A DNA stretch of 64,000 nucleotides from Burkholderia sp. OK233 (lineage in GTDB: Bacteria > Pseudomonadota > Gammaproteobacteria > Burkholderiales > Burkholderiaceae), in NCBI RefSeq assembly GCF_900230185.1, contig NZ_OCSR01000002.1, positions 124,001 through 188,000 of the forward strand. Direction: 5' to 3'. Position 1 is the stretch's first letter; each line of letters starts with the position of its first letter. A program made the translations under genes and the position numbers. The notes under the pieces were generated by a model. It was not told where the DNA came from and did not search any database. It saw nothing but the letters and a program-made list of their open reading frames with translations. This document shows, in pieces, positions 35,054 through 44,280 of the stretch.

Positions 35054-36474
35054 CCTGCTGCTTCCGCCGGGACACCGGCATTCGTGCGCGCCGCCGGCAA
35101 ACTGGCTTCCACACTCGACGCCGCGATCGAAAACGCAAACGTGTTGACGCCGTTCACGCTTTCCACCGACACCGTGCCGCAATGCATCTCGGCAATTGCC
35201 TTCACGATCGCGAGACCCAGTCCGTGGTTTTCGCGGCTATTGGTGCGGGACACTTCCGCGCGATAGAACCGGTCGAACAGGTGTTCGAGCACGGACGGCT
35301 CGATCGGCTCGCCCGGGTTGGCCACCGCTACGCGCAACTGATCCGCTACTTCCGAGATCGTCACCGTAATCGCCGCACCAGGCGCGCAGTGCTGGATCGC
35401 GTTCATCAGCAGATTCGTGCAGGCGCGGCCGAACAGTGAGCGGTTCACACGCGCCACCGCATCGCCGCGCAACTGCGCATGCACGCGCGCTTCTTCCAGC
35501 GGAATCTCCAGAAATTCCAGCGTATGCGCAACTTCCGCGGCCAGCGACACCTCGACGAGGCCCGTCGCGCGTTCGCCCTGGTCGGCGCGAGCGAGGAAAA
35601 GCATATCGTTGATAATCGTGCGCATCCGTTCGAACTCTTCGAGATTCGATTGCAGCGTATGGCGCAAATCGTCGACCGAACGGTTGCGTGTCAACGCCAC
35701 TTCGGTCTGGCCAATCAGAATCGTTACCGGCGTACGCAATTCATGGGCGACGTCAGCGTTGAACGATTCGAGGCGCCCGTATGCGCCGTCCAGACGTTCG
35801 AGCGCGCCGTTGAACGAGTTGGCCAGATCGTTCAGTTCGAGCGGCAGCGAAGCCGTATTCAATCGCTGTGAGCGGTTATTCGGACTCACGGCGGACGCAT
35901 CTCTCGTCAGGCGCGTCAACGGAGCAAGCCCGAGCCGCGTCACCGAGTAACTCAGCAGCAGCACGGCGAGACTACCCAACGCGGACAGCGCCGCGAGCGC
36001 CGCCCCGAACACGCGCATTGTGCGGGTATTCGGCGAACAACTGGCGGCGACCTGCAATTGCACAGATGGGCGCGCCGCGTAAGCCGGTATCGTCACCGTG
36101 ATGGTCAGCATGTCCGCGCCGCCGCCGACCGGCGAAACCCTCGCGTAACCGCCGGGCCAGCTCGACACCACGGGCCCCTCGATAGGCTTGCCATAGTGAA
36201 AATACGGATCGGTGCTCGACACCGCATACACGGTGCTGCCGTCGTGCGGCATCATGTCGGTGAGCTTTTCGCGGGCCATGCGCCACTTCTCCGGCGTCAC
36301 CGCGTGATAGACGATGATGCGCGCGATCTCAGTGCGATCGTCGAGCGATTCGCGCAAATGGTGTTCGAGTTGCGTACGCAATATCAGAAACAGCCCGGTG
36401 CCGACCAGCGTGAACACCAATAGCGCCACGAGTGCGAACATCAACGCAAGGCGGCGCGCGATTGAACGGTTCAT
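35050..36474 (-). CDS. Sensor histidine kinase (heavy-metal/CusS-like class)
   Basis: 474 residues. Two membrane helices (residues about 10-33 and 155-180) enclose a sensor domain of roughly 120 residues, then HAMP, the H-box SFNADVAHELRTPVTILIGQ, and HATPase_c with NLLMNAIQH and NHGLGLAIVKAI. It overlaps the response regulator by four bases. Overall layout is that of CusS/IrlS kinases, but metal-binding clusters in the sensor loop are not obvious, so the signal is open. It likely controls the efflux operon upstream. Confidence 0.93.
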   Translation of the reverse strand: MNRSIARRLALMFALVALLVFTLVGTGLFLILRTQLEHHLRESLDDRTEIARIIVYHAVTPEKWRMAREKLTDMMPHDGSTVYAVSSTDPYFHYGKPIEGPVVSSWPGGYARVSPVGGGADMLTITVTIPAYAARPSVQLQVAASCSPNTRTMRVFGAALAALSALGSLAVLLLSYSVTRLGLAPLTRLTRDASAVSPNNRSQRLNTASLPLELNDLANSFNGALERLDGAYGRLESFNADVAHELRTPVTILIGQTEVALTRNRSVDDLRHTLQSNLEEFERMRTIINDMLFLARADQGERATGLVEVSLAAEVAHTLEFLEIPLEEARVHAQLRGDAVARVNRSLFGRACTNLLMNAIQHCAPGAAITVTISEVADQLRVAVANPGEPIEPSVLEHLFDRFYRAEVSRTNSRENHGLGLAIVKAIAEMHCGTVSVESVNGVNTFAFSIAASSVEASLPAARTNAGVPAEAAG

Positions 36475-37157
36475 GATTGCTCCGCCTCTTCACGCACTTC
36501 GAGCACGTAGCCCATCCCGCGCACGGTGTGCAGCAGCTTCGAGGGAAACGGGCCGTCGAGCTTGGCGCGCAGCCGTTTGATCGCGGTTTCGACCACGTTC
36601 GTATGGCTGTCGAAGTTGACGTCCCATACGAGTTCGGTGATGGCGGTCTTCGAGAGGATGTCGCCTTGCCGGCGCGCCAGTACGCTCAGCAACTGGAATT
36701 CCTTGGCGGTCAGATCGAGGCGCACACCGTCGCGGGTGGCGCGCCGGCCGATCAGATCGACGAACAGATCGCCGACGGAAATCAGCGTCGACTCCTGCGA
36801 ACGCGTGCGACGCGCCAGCGCATGCAGCCGCTCGACCAGTTCGAGGAAGGAAAAGGGTTTGGTGAGGTAGTCGTCGGCGCCTTCGCGCAAGCCCCGCACG
36901 CGGTCGTTTACGTGATCGCGTGCGGTCAGCATGATGACCGGCGTCGACTTGCGCATGCGCAGCGCCTTCAGCACGCTGAAGCCGTCGCGTTTGGGCAGCA
37001 TGACATCGAGGACGATCACGTCGTAATCGAATTCGGTGGCCAGATGCATGCCTTCCTCGCCGTCGAGCGCGACGTCGACGACCCAGCCCTGCTCTGTCAA
37101 ACCGGAGCGCAGGTAGTCCACCACCTTATGCTCGTCTTCAACGATCAGCAATTTCAT
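36471..37157 (-). CDS. OmpR/CusR-family response regulator
   Basis: 228 residues. Receiver: IVEDEHKVVDYL, phospho-acceptor Asp in VIVLDVMLPKRDG, Lys in YLTKPFSF. C-terminal winged helix with DLTAKEFQLLSVLARR and VRGMGYVLE. Closely related in layout to CusR/IrlR regulators. It lies 78 bases after the channel gene and overlaps its kinase, so it is probably in the efflux operon. Confidence 0.95.
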   Translation of the reverse strand: MKLLIVEDEHKVVDYLRSGLTEQGWVVDVALDGEEGMHLATEFDYDVIVLDVMLPKRDGFSVLKALRMRKSTPVIMLTARDHVNDRVRGLREGADDYLTKPFSFLELVERLHALARRTRSQESTLISVGDLFVDLIGRRATRDGVRLDLTAKEFQLLSVLARRQGDILSKTAITELVWDVNFDSHTNVVETAIKRLRAKLDGPFPSKLLHTVRGMGYVLEVREEAEQS

Positions 37158-37235
37158 GCGCGTCCCCTTGTATCTGCATTATACGAAACGCCTCGTTTTT
37201 CTCTTTCCTGTCTGGCCGTGTCATTGTCGGGCGGC

Positions 37236-38783
37236 TCACTTCGCGGGAGCCATCGCCTCCTTCGTGTCCGCTGGGTTCGCCGTGTTCGGTGTATTGCCGG
37301 GCGGCTGCGCGCCCGATAGATCCGTGCCGGCATCCCAGCCGCCGCCCAGCGCCTTCACCAAGGAAACCGAGATGGTCATCTGCTGGCCGTGGATCTGCAC
37401 GTCCTGACGCTCGCTGGTGAGCAACGACTGCTGTGCGGTGATGACGTCGAGGTAGGCAACCAGGCCGCCCGAATAACGGTCGTTGGCGAGCGCCAGAAGA
37501 TGCTGCGCATCGGTCACCGCCTCACGCGACTGCTTCGACGCGCCATCCAGAACGGAGAGACCTGTAATGCCGTCCTGCACCTGCTGGAATGCGTTGAGCA
37601 CGGTTTGCCGGTAGTTCGCCTCGGTGGCCTTGTAGCCTTCGCTCGCAAATTGCACGTTCGCCGCACGGCGGCCGCCGTCGAACAGCACCTGCCCCACTGT
37701 CGCGCCGAGCGTCCACATCAGCGTCGGCGCGCTAAACAGGCTCGCGAACTGCGTGCTTTCCCAGCCGATGCTCGGCGTCAGCGTCAGGCTCGGAAAGAAC
37801 GCCGCCTTGGCGACGCCAATCTGCGCGTTCGCCGCGGCCATCGCGCGCTCCGCCGAGGCGATATCCGGGCGGCGTTGCAAGACGTCGCTCGGCAAGCCGA
37901 GCGGAATCGCCGGCACCTGCGTGTCGAGCACTTTGGGCTCGATTGCGAACTGCGGCGCGGGCACGCCGACCAATGCGGCAATCGCATGTTCAAACTGCGC
38001 GCGCTGGTTCAGCAGGAGTTGCGCCTGCACCCGTGTCGAATCGAGCAGCGACTTCTGCTGCAACACGTCGAGCCCCGACACCGAACCAAGATCGTGCTCG
38101 GTCGTGACGTAATCGAGCGCCTTTTGCTGCAGTTTCACCGATTGATTCAGCACGTCGATCTCGGCGTCGAGTTCACGTAGCGAGAAATAGTCGGTGGCGA
38201 GATCGGTGGTGAGGACGAGCCGTGCGTTGGCAAGATCGTCGGCTGACTGTTGCGCGGAGGCCGCGGCGCCTTCCACTTCACGACGTATCCGGCCGAATAG
38301 ATCGGTGTCGTAGTTGATCGTCGGGCCGAGTTGCAGATTGTTCTGTACCGTCGACGTCGTGGGCGTACCGTAATTGGTCAGCGGGCGATCATGTGAAATT
38401 CTGAAGCGCGACCCGGACGCGCCAAGATCGACTTCAGGAATCCGCTGCGCGCTGGTATTGGCGAGCGTCGCCTTGGCCTGCGCGTAGTGTGCGCTCGCCG
38501 CGGCCAGTGTCTGATTCTGCGCGAGCGCCTGCGTTTCCAGCGTACCGAGCGTCTGATCGCCGAAGGCGCTCCACCAGTCCAGCGAAATCGGTGCATGCGA
38601 AGGCGCCGCGACGCGCCAGTACGAATCGGTTTGCCAGGTCGGCGGCACCTCGGCTTGCGGCCGCTGATAATCCGGGCCGACTGTGCACGCGGCCAGCAAC
38701 GCCGCGCTCGCGGTAGCCGCCAGCGCCATGAGTGACGTTCGTGTCGTCCGTGCCCGATAAGCGCTCGCCTGCTTCGCGATCAC
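37236..38783 (-). CDS. NodT-type outer-membrane efflux channel lipoprotein (second system)
   Basis: 515 residues from GTG 38783, with AAGGGGG 6 bases upstream; start and stop overlap with the adaptor gene (GTGA). Lipobox LLAAC, then VGPDYQRP and the two TolC-like repeats; the family helix AYLDVITAQQSLLTSERQ is near the C-terminus. About the same length as the first channel (10750-12318) but of clearly different sequence. Confidence 0.93.
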   Translation of the reverse strand: MIAKQASAYRARTTRTSLMALAATASAALLAACTVGPDYQRPQAEVPPTWQTDSYWRVAAPSHAPISLDWWSAFGDQTLGTLETQALAQNQTLAAASAHYAQAKATLANTSAQRIPEVDLGASGSRFRISHDRPLTNYGTPTTSTVQNNLQLGPTINYDTDLFGRIRREVEGAAASAQQSADDLANARLVLTTDLATDYFSLRELDAEIDVLNQSVKLQQKALDYVTTEHDLGSVSGLDVLQQKSLLDSTRVQAQLLLNQRAQFEHAIAALVGVPAPQFAIEPKVLDTQVPAIPLGLPSDVLQRRPDIASAERAMAAANAQIGVAKAAFFPSLTLTPSIGWESTQFASLFSAPTLMWTLGATVGQVLFDGGRRAANVQFASEGYKATEANYRQTVLNAFQQVQDGITGLSVLDGASKQSREAVTDAQHLLALANDRYSGGLVAYLDVITAQQSLLTSERQDVQIHGQQMTISVSLVKALGGGWDAGTDLSGAQPPGNTPNTANPADTKEAMAPAK

Positions 38784-40003
38784 GACGCCCCCTTGCCGCT
38801 TTTCTGCGGCTGCGTGATCAGCACGTGGTCACCGTCAGCGATCGAATCGCTCGGGTTGATGATGATCTTGTCGTTCGCCTCGATCCCGCTCTCGATTTCG
38901 AGCGACTGCCCCAGGTCCTGCGCAATCACGATCTTGCGCAGCGCCACATTGCCGTTCGCGTCGACCACTGCGACCCGCGGGCCTTCGGCGCGGAACAGCA
39001 ACGCGTTGCCCGGCACCATCAGTTGCGCATGGGCCGCCGCCGGCACGGCCACCTGGACGTACGCACCGGGCCGCAGCTTGTCGTCAGGATTCGGCAAGGT
39101 CACTTCGACTTGCAACGAGCGGGTCGGCACGTCGATCGCGCCGGAGATGTGCGTGATCGTGCCGTGGAACTGCTGCCCCGGCAATTCGGCCTGCGTAACC
39201 ACCACCTTCTGCCCGACCGACACGTTTTGTGCGTACGCCTGCGGCAGTTGCACATAGACCCGCAACGGATCCGATTGCGCCAGCGCGAACAGCGCGCGGC
39301 TCGTGCCGCTGCCCGCGTCGATCAGATCGCCGACATCGACATTGCGCTGCGTGACTACGCCCGAAAACGGCGCGACGATGCGCTTGAACGACTCGAGTTG
39401 CTGCAGGCGTTTTACGTTGGCATCGGCGGCGGCGAGGTTGGCCACGTCCTGCGTGTAGGTACTCTGCCGCTCGTCGAGCTCCTGCTGCGAAACTGCATCG
39501 CGTTGCCGCAGTTGCTGCCAGCGTTCCATCGAGCTTTTGGCCAGGCCGAGACTCGAACTGGTTTGCTCGCGCTGCGCCAACGCCTGTGCGAGTTCCTGAT
39601 CGATCTCAGGCGTATCCAGATCGGCGAGCAGTTGCCCCTGCTTCACGCGCGTGCCGATATCGGCGTACCAGTGCAGCAGATAACCGGTGGAGCGCGCATA
39701 GATAGGCGATTCGACAAAACCGCGCAACGTGCCCGGCAACAAGGTGTTGCCACCCCCCTCCGTTTGCGTCGGGCTCACCACGGTCACATACTGGGTGGCG
39801 TTCTGCTTCGTCGTCTCGGCGACCGAGCGGTTTTGCAGAACGTTCGCGATCACAGTGCGCAACGCGCCCACTGCGAGCAGCGCCAGCACGATCCAGATGG
39901 CAATTTTGGCGCGCTTCCATTCGCGATTACGCGGCGGCAAGGCGTGGCCGCCTTCGGTCTCTCGCGCGGGAATCGCCAGCGATGCATGGGTTTTTTCGGT
40001 CAT
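38780..40003 (-). CDS. RND efflux periplasmic adaptor (second system)
   Basis: 407 residues. Instead of a lipoprotein signal it has an uncleaved N-terminal helix (IAIWIVLALLAVGALRTVIA). The lipoyl halves (VESPIYARSTGYLLHWYADI and APFSGVVTQRNVDVGD) surround a long coiled-coil hairpin of about 75 residues. It couples the RND pump coded upstream with the channel coded downstream. A perfect tandem duplication covers its start codon region. Confidence 0.93.
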   Translation of the reverse strand: MTEKTHASLAIPARETEGGHALPPRNREWKRAKIAIWIVLALLAVGALRTVIANVLQNRSVAETTKQNATQYVTVVSPTQTEGGGNTLLPGTLRGFVESPIYARSTGYLLHWYADIGTRVKQGQLLADLDTPEIDQELAQALAQREQTSSSLGLAKSSMERWQQLRQRDAVSQQELDERQSTYTQDVANLAAADANVKRLQQLESFKRIVAPFSGVVTQRNVDVGDLIDAGSGTSRALFALAQSDPLRVYVQLPQAYAQNVSVGQKVVVTQAELPGQQFHGTITHISGAIDVPTRSLQVEVTLPNPDDKLRPGAYVQVAVPAAAHAQLMVPGNALLFRAEGPRVAVVDANGNVALRKIVIAQDLGQSLEIESGIEANDKIIINPSDSIADGDHVLITQPQKSGKGAS

Positions 40004-40026
40004 CTCAGTCAGCCATCTCAGTCAGC
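40001..40026. repeat. Tandem duplication at the adaptor start codon
   Basis: CATCTCAGTCAGC occurs twice in direct tandem. On the coding (minus) strand this duplicates the ATG: the outer copy makes a three-codon frame (ATG GCT GAC TGA) that ends one base before the real ATG at 40003. No Shine-Dalgarno sequence is seen at either copy. Confidence 0.8.
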
Positions 40027-40044
40027 CGTCATTTACATTGAACG

Positions 40045-43000
40045 TTATGCGGGCTTGCCTGCGCCGCCGTGCTCCGGCGCGGGGCCGTCGTTGCCGTGGC
40101 CACCCGTGGCATCCGTGTCGTCATCGTCGCGCTGACGCCGCGCGAGGCGGGTATGAATGCCTGCGAACACCAGTGGCACGAAAAACAGCGTGGACACAGT
40201 GGCGAACAGCAAACCACCGATCACCGCGCGGCCCAGTGGCGCGTTCTGCTCGGCGCCTTCACCGAGCCCCAGCGCCATCGGAATCATGCCGATGATCATC
40301 GCGAACGCCGTCATCAGCACCGGTCTGATCCGGCTTGCGCCGGCTTCGAGCGCGGCGGTGAGCGGCGGCGCACCGGAGGAGAGCCGCTGGCGTGCGAACG
40401 ACACCATCAAAATACTGTTGGCGGTGGCGACGCCCATCGTCATGATCGCGCCCGTCAATGCCGGTACGCTCAAGTGCGTGCCGGTCAGGAACAGCATCCA
40501 TACGATGCCCGCCAGTGCCGCGGGCAACGCGCTGATGATGATCAGCGGATCGACCCACGACTGGAAATTCACCACGATCAGCAGGTACACCAGCACGATG
40601 GCCATCGCCACGCCGATCCCGAGACCGAAGAAGGAACTGCGCATGGTCTGCACCTGCCCGCGCAAGGTGATCTGGCTACCGCGCGGCAACGAAGCCCGCA
40701 CGTTGTTCACCAGTTTGTCGACCTGAGTGGCCACGCTGCCCAGATCGCGCTTTTCGACGCTCACGTACAGGTCGATCACCGGCCTGATGTTGTAGTGCGT
40801 AACTTCCGCGAACTGATTCTGCGGCGAGACCCGCACGAGGTTGCCGAGCAGTTGCGTCGGACCGTTGGCCGAGCCCGAGACGGGCGTGCGCAACAACTCA
40901 TCGATCGACGAGATCTGATACTGCGGCGTCTGCACCGCGACGCTGTATTCGACACCGTTCTTGTTGTTGAACCAGAAACCCGGCGAAGTCTGCGAACTGC
41001 CCGACAAGGAAATCAGTACATTTTGCGCCACATTGCTCGCGCTCAGATTGAGTTGTTGCAGGCGCGTGCGATCCATCTGAAGATTGATCGCCGGTTCGTC
41101 CAGTTTCTGCTGGATGTGGGTGTCGACGGTGCCGGGAATCATCCGCACCTGCTTCAGCAGCTTGCGCGCAACGTCGAAGTTGCCCTGCTGATCCGCGCCG
41201 GAAATCTGCACATCCACAGCAGCGGGCAGGCCGAAGTTGAGAATCTGCGTGACGATGTCGGCCGGTTGAAAGAAGAACTCGACGCCCGGAAAACGCTGCG
41301 GCAGGATCGCGCGCAGTTTGTCCATGTAGATTTGCGTCGGGTGGTGGCCCTCGTTCAGGGCCACCTGAATCTCGCCGTCAAGCGTGCCGATCGTGCCCGC
41401 GTTGCTATACGAAAGATTGATACCGCTATACGGCAAACCGAGGTTATCGAGGATCGTGCCGAGTTCGCCGGCCGGCACGACTTCGCGGATCACCTTCTCG
41501 ACTTCGTCCGCCAGCCGCGCGGTTTCCTCGATGCGCGTACCGGTCGGCGCACGCATGTGGAGACGAATGTCGCCGGCGTCGACGCTCGGAAAGAAGTCCT
41601 CACCGAGCACGAAAACCAGACCCATCGACACCACGCAGAAACCGAGGAACAGGCTGCCGAACATGCCGCGCCGCACCAGCACGCTGCTGAGAATCACGAT
41701 GTAGGTGGACCGCATGCGCTCGAAGCCGTGATCGAAACGCAGGTAGATGCGCCGGAACAGACTCGGCCTGGCATCGGCCCTGGGCTTGTGCGCATGGCCC
41801 ATCAGCAGCATTGCCAGCGTCGGCACCAGCGTACGCGACAGAACGTACGAGGCGAGCATCGCGAACACCACCGCTTCGGCAAGCGGCACGAACAGATAAC
41901 GCGCGACGCCGGTCAGGAAGAACATCGGCACGAACACGATACAGATACACAGCGTCGAGACGAGCGCCGGTATCGCGATTTCGCCGGCGCCGTCGAGAAT
42001 CGCATCGTGGAGATTCGTGCCCATATGCAGGTGCCGTTCGATGTTCTCGATCGTCACCGTCGCATCGTCGACCAGAATCCCGACCGCCAGCGCAAGGCCG
42101 CCCAGCGTCATGATGTTGATGGTTTGCCCGAGCGCGTGCAGGGCGATCAGCGAGGACAGGATCGACAGCGGAATCGAAATCGCGATGATGCAGGTGCTGC
42201 GCCAATTGCCGAGGAACAGCAGGATCATCGCGGCGGTCAATGCGGCAGCGACCAGCGCCTCACGCACCAAGCCCTGCACCGCCGCTTTCACGAACACGGA
42301 CTGATCGAACAAGGCCGTTATGTTCAGGTCCGGCGGTAACGCGGCGCGCGCGGCCGGCAGAATGCCTTGCAGCGTATTGACGATCGAAAGCGTCGACGCG
42401 CTGCCGTTCTTCAGCACCGACATCAGCACGCCGCGGTGTCCGTCCTGCCGCACGATATTGGTCTGCGGCGAGAAGCCGTCGCGCACGTGAGCGACTTCAC
42501 GCAGGTACGTCGTCGCGCCATTGAGCGTGCGGACCGGAATGTCGTTGAGCCCTTCCACCGTGGCGGGCGAGCCGTTCATATTGATCGTGTATTCCTTCGG
42601 CCCGATCTTGGCCGTACCGGTCGGCAGAATCAGGTTTTGCGCGTTGAACGCGCTGACCACATCCGAAGGCGTCAGCCCTTTTGCGAGCAATGCGCGCGTG
42701 TCGAGGTCGACCGAAATCAGACGCGATTTGCCGCCGTACGGGTACGGTACGGCCGCGCCCGGAATCGTTACCAGTTGCGGGCGCAGGAAGTTAAGTGCTG
42801 TATCGTTGAGTGCCTGCTCGGAGAGCTTCGGGCTCGACAAGCCGAGCTGGATCACCGGAATGCTGGAGGCCGAGTAGCTGATTACCAGAGGCGGCGTCGC
42901 GCCTGGCGGCATCTGCTTGAGCTGCGCCTGTTCGACCGCCACGGTTTGCGCGATCGCGGTCTGGATGTTCGCGCTCGGCTGCAGGAACACCTTGAGAATC

Positions 43001-43269
43001 GTGATGCCCGCCAGCGACTGCGATTCAATGTGCTCGATGTCGTTGACCGTAGTGGTCAGACTGCGCTCGTTGACGGACGTGATGCGGTTGGCCATGTCTT
43101 CGGCCGACAACCCCGTGTAATTCCAGATGATACTGACCACCGGAATATTGATTTCCGGCAGCACGTCGACCGGCGTGGTCAACAGCACGAATGGCGTCGC
43201 CAGCAAGATCAGAATGGCCATCACGATGAACGTGTATGGCCGCTTAAGCGCAACGTTGACGATCCACAT
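40045..43269 (-). CDS. RND efflux pump, inner-membrane subunit (second system)
   Basis: 1074 residues. N-terminus MWIVNVALKRPYTFIVMAIL, proton-relay GILVDDATVTIENIERHL in the first half and the second-half transmembrane block MTMGVATANSILMVSFARQR. It differs from the AcrB class in having VSFAR and a shorter porter-loop pattern, closer to the large family of uncharacterised Burkholderia/proteobacterial RND pumps. First gene of the operon pump-adaptor-channel-regulator-kinase, 41 bases before the adaptor. Substrate unknown. Confidence 0.94.
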   Translation of the reverse strand: MWIVNVALKRPYTFIVMAILILLATPFVLLTTPVDVLPEINIPVVSIIWNYTGLSAEDMANRITSVNERSLTTTVNDIEHIESQSLAGITILKVFLQPSANIQTAIAQTVAVEQAQLKQMPPGATPPLVISYSASSIPVIQLGLSSPKLSEQALNDTALNFLRPQLVTIPGAAVPYPYGGKSRLISVDLDTRALLAKGLTPSDVVSAFNAQNLILPTGTAKIGPKEYTINMNGSPATVEGLNDIPVRTLNGATTYLREVAHVRDGFSPQTNIVRQDGHRGVLMSVLKNGSASTLSIVNTLQGILPAARAALPPDLNITALFDQSVFVKAAVQGLVREALVAAALTAAMILLFLGNWRSTCIIAISIPLSILSSLIALHALGQTINIMTLGGLALAVGILVDDATVTIENIERHLHMGTNLHDAILDGAGEIAIPALVSTLCICIVFVPMFFLTGVARYLFVPLAEAVVFAMLASYVLSRTLVPTLAMLLMGHAHKPRADARPSLFRRIYLRFDHGFERMRSTYIVILSSVLVRRGMFGSLFLGFCVVSMGLVFVLGEDFFPSVDAGDIRLHMRAPTGTRIEETARLADEVEKVIREVVPAGELGTILDNLGLPYSGINLSYSNAGTIGTLDGEIQVALNEGHHPTQIYMDKLRAILPQRFPGVEFFFQPADIVTQILNFGLPAAVDVQISGADQQGNFDVARKLLKQVRMIPGTVDTHIQQKLDEPAINLQMDRTRLQQLNLSASNVAQNVLISLSGSSQTSPGFWFNNKNGVEYSVAVQTPQYQISSIDELLRTPVSGSANGPTQLLGNLVRVSPQNQFAEVTHYNIRPVIDLYVSVEKRDLGSVATQVDKLVNNVRASLPRGSQITLRGQVQTMRSSFFGLGIGVAMAIVLVYLLIVVNFQSWVDPLIIISALPAALAGIVWMLFLTGTHLSVPALTGAIMTMGVATANSILMVSFARQRLSSGAPPLTAALEAGASRIRPVLMTAFAMIIGMIPMALGLGEGAEQNAPLGRAVIGGLLFATVSTLFFVPLVFAGIHTRLARRQRDDDDTDATGGHGNDGPAPEHGGAGKPA

Positions 43270-43472
43270 GAAACGCGCCCGAGAGAATGCAGGTAAGGGA
43301 TGGGTGAATCCGTACCTATGCTAGATCGATAGCACCAACGCCTGCATGGCGCCAAAATGGCGAAATTGTCAGGAAGGCTGATGTAAGGATAGGCAGCGCT
43401 TCAAACGCACGCGGGTTCATGCGGCGCAAACGTTTGATGAGAGGCAGATAAGCTCTTTTAAGGGTATTGCTA

Positions 43473-43509
43473 AAGGCATGTCTCGCCGAACTGCCGCGAG
43501 ACATGCCTT
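43473..43509. terminator. Perfect 13-base stem-loop upstream of the second efflux operon
   Basis: AAGGCATGTCTCG (43473-43485) pairs perfectly with CGAGACATGCCTT (43497-43509) around an 11-base loop. In minus-strand direction it is followed by TTTAG. It lies 204 bases before the pump start and may be a terminator or a leader attenuator. The rest of 43270-43689 holds no supported gene. Confidence 0.5.
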
Positions 43510-43613
43510 CAGAATAAATTACGCTAAGCAAATAGCTTACGCTCAGGCGGAGATTCTGGAGTTCATTCCGGCGCGGCTGGTGAATCGCCGAGCTTTAGCG
43601 CCAGGCAAAAAAA

Positions 43614-43639
43614 GCCGGTCAACATAGTTGTTGACCGGC
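43614..43639 (-). terminator. Rho-independent terminator of the VOC gene
   Basis: GCCGGTCAAC (43614-43623) pairs with GTTGACCGGC (43630-43639). In minus-strand direction a run of seven T follows directly. It lies 50 bases past the VOC gene stop. Confidence 0.8.
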
Positions 43640-43689
43640 CTTTTCGTTTCGAAGTGCCGGCGCGTGCCACCGGCGCCCTCGCACCGACA

Positions 43690-44124
43690 TCACTTCGCAA
43701 ACAACGACGACATATCGGCAAACGCCTTGAACTCCAACGCGTTGCCCGACGGATCGAGGAAGAACATCGTCGCCTGTTCGCCGACCTCGCCCTTGAAGCG
43801 CACGTGCGGTTCGATGATGAAGTCGATGCCGGCCTTTTGCAGCTTGTCCGCGGCGGCCTGCCATTGCGCCATCGATAGCACCGCGCCGAAGTGGCGCACC
43901 GGTACCGCGTCGCCATCGACCTTGCTGGTCTGACGGTGGCCGATTTCCTCTGGCGCGAGGTGCGCGACGATCTGATGGCCATAGAAGTTGAAGTCGACCC
44001 AATCCGGGGAGCTGCGCCCTTCCGGACAGCCGAGCAGCTCACTATAGAATTCGCGGGCGGCGGCGAGGCTATGCACGGGAAACGCCAGATGGAACGGCGG
44101 CAAAAGGGTGTCGGCAACGCTCAT
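43690..44124 (-). CDS. VOC-superfamily (glyoxalase/bleomycin-resistance) protein
   Basis: 144 residues with two beta-alpha-beta-beta-beta modules. Motifs: HLAFPVHSLAAAREFYSELL with a metal-ligand His, the pair VDFNFYGHQIVAHL, and the C-terminal MFFLDPSGNALEFKAFAD with the ligand Glu. The fold suits a metal-dependent dioxygenase or lyase of unknown substrate. Divergent from a LysR gene that may regulate it. Confidence 0.92.
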   Translation of the reverse strand: MSVADTLLPPFHLAFPVHSLAAAREFYSELLGCPEGRSSPDWVDFNFYGHQIVAHLAPEEIGHRQTSKVDGDAVPVRHFGAVLSMAQWQAAADKLQKAGIDFIIEPHVRFKGEVGEQATMFFLDPSGNALEFKAFADMSSLFAK

Positions 44125-44211
44125 GGTGGGGAAACTCGCAGAAAGTAAAGTGGGCTCGTGTATCGGTCAATGAAGCGGCCCCGGAAAGGCGCACGCGTGA
44201 GGCAAATTTTA

Positions 44212-44229
44212 ACCATGACTAAAAATGGT
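44212..44229. promoter_or_regulatory. Inverted repeat between VOC and LysR genes
   Basis: ACCAT-N8-ATGGT within the 156-base divergent gap, in an AT-rich context with a nearby TATATA run. Size and dyad fit a LysR-type recognition half pair, so it may serve autoregulation and VOC control. Weak evidence. Confidence 0.3.
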
Positions 44230-44280
44230 GAAAAACGATATATATTTGACCTGACCAACACCAAAATCGATCAATCGACG

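Noticed and set aside
40069..42339. Plus-strand open frame of 756 codons opposite the second RND pump
   Set aside because: Same composition bias, antisense to an intact pump gene.
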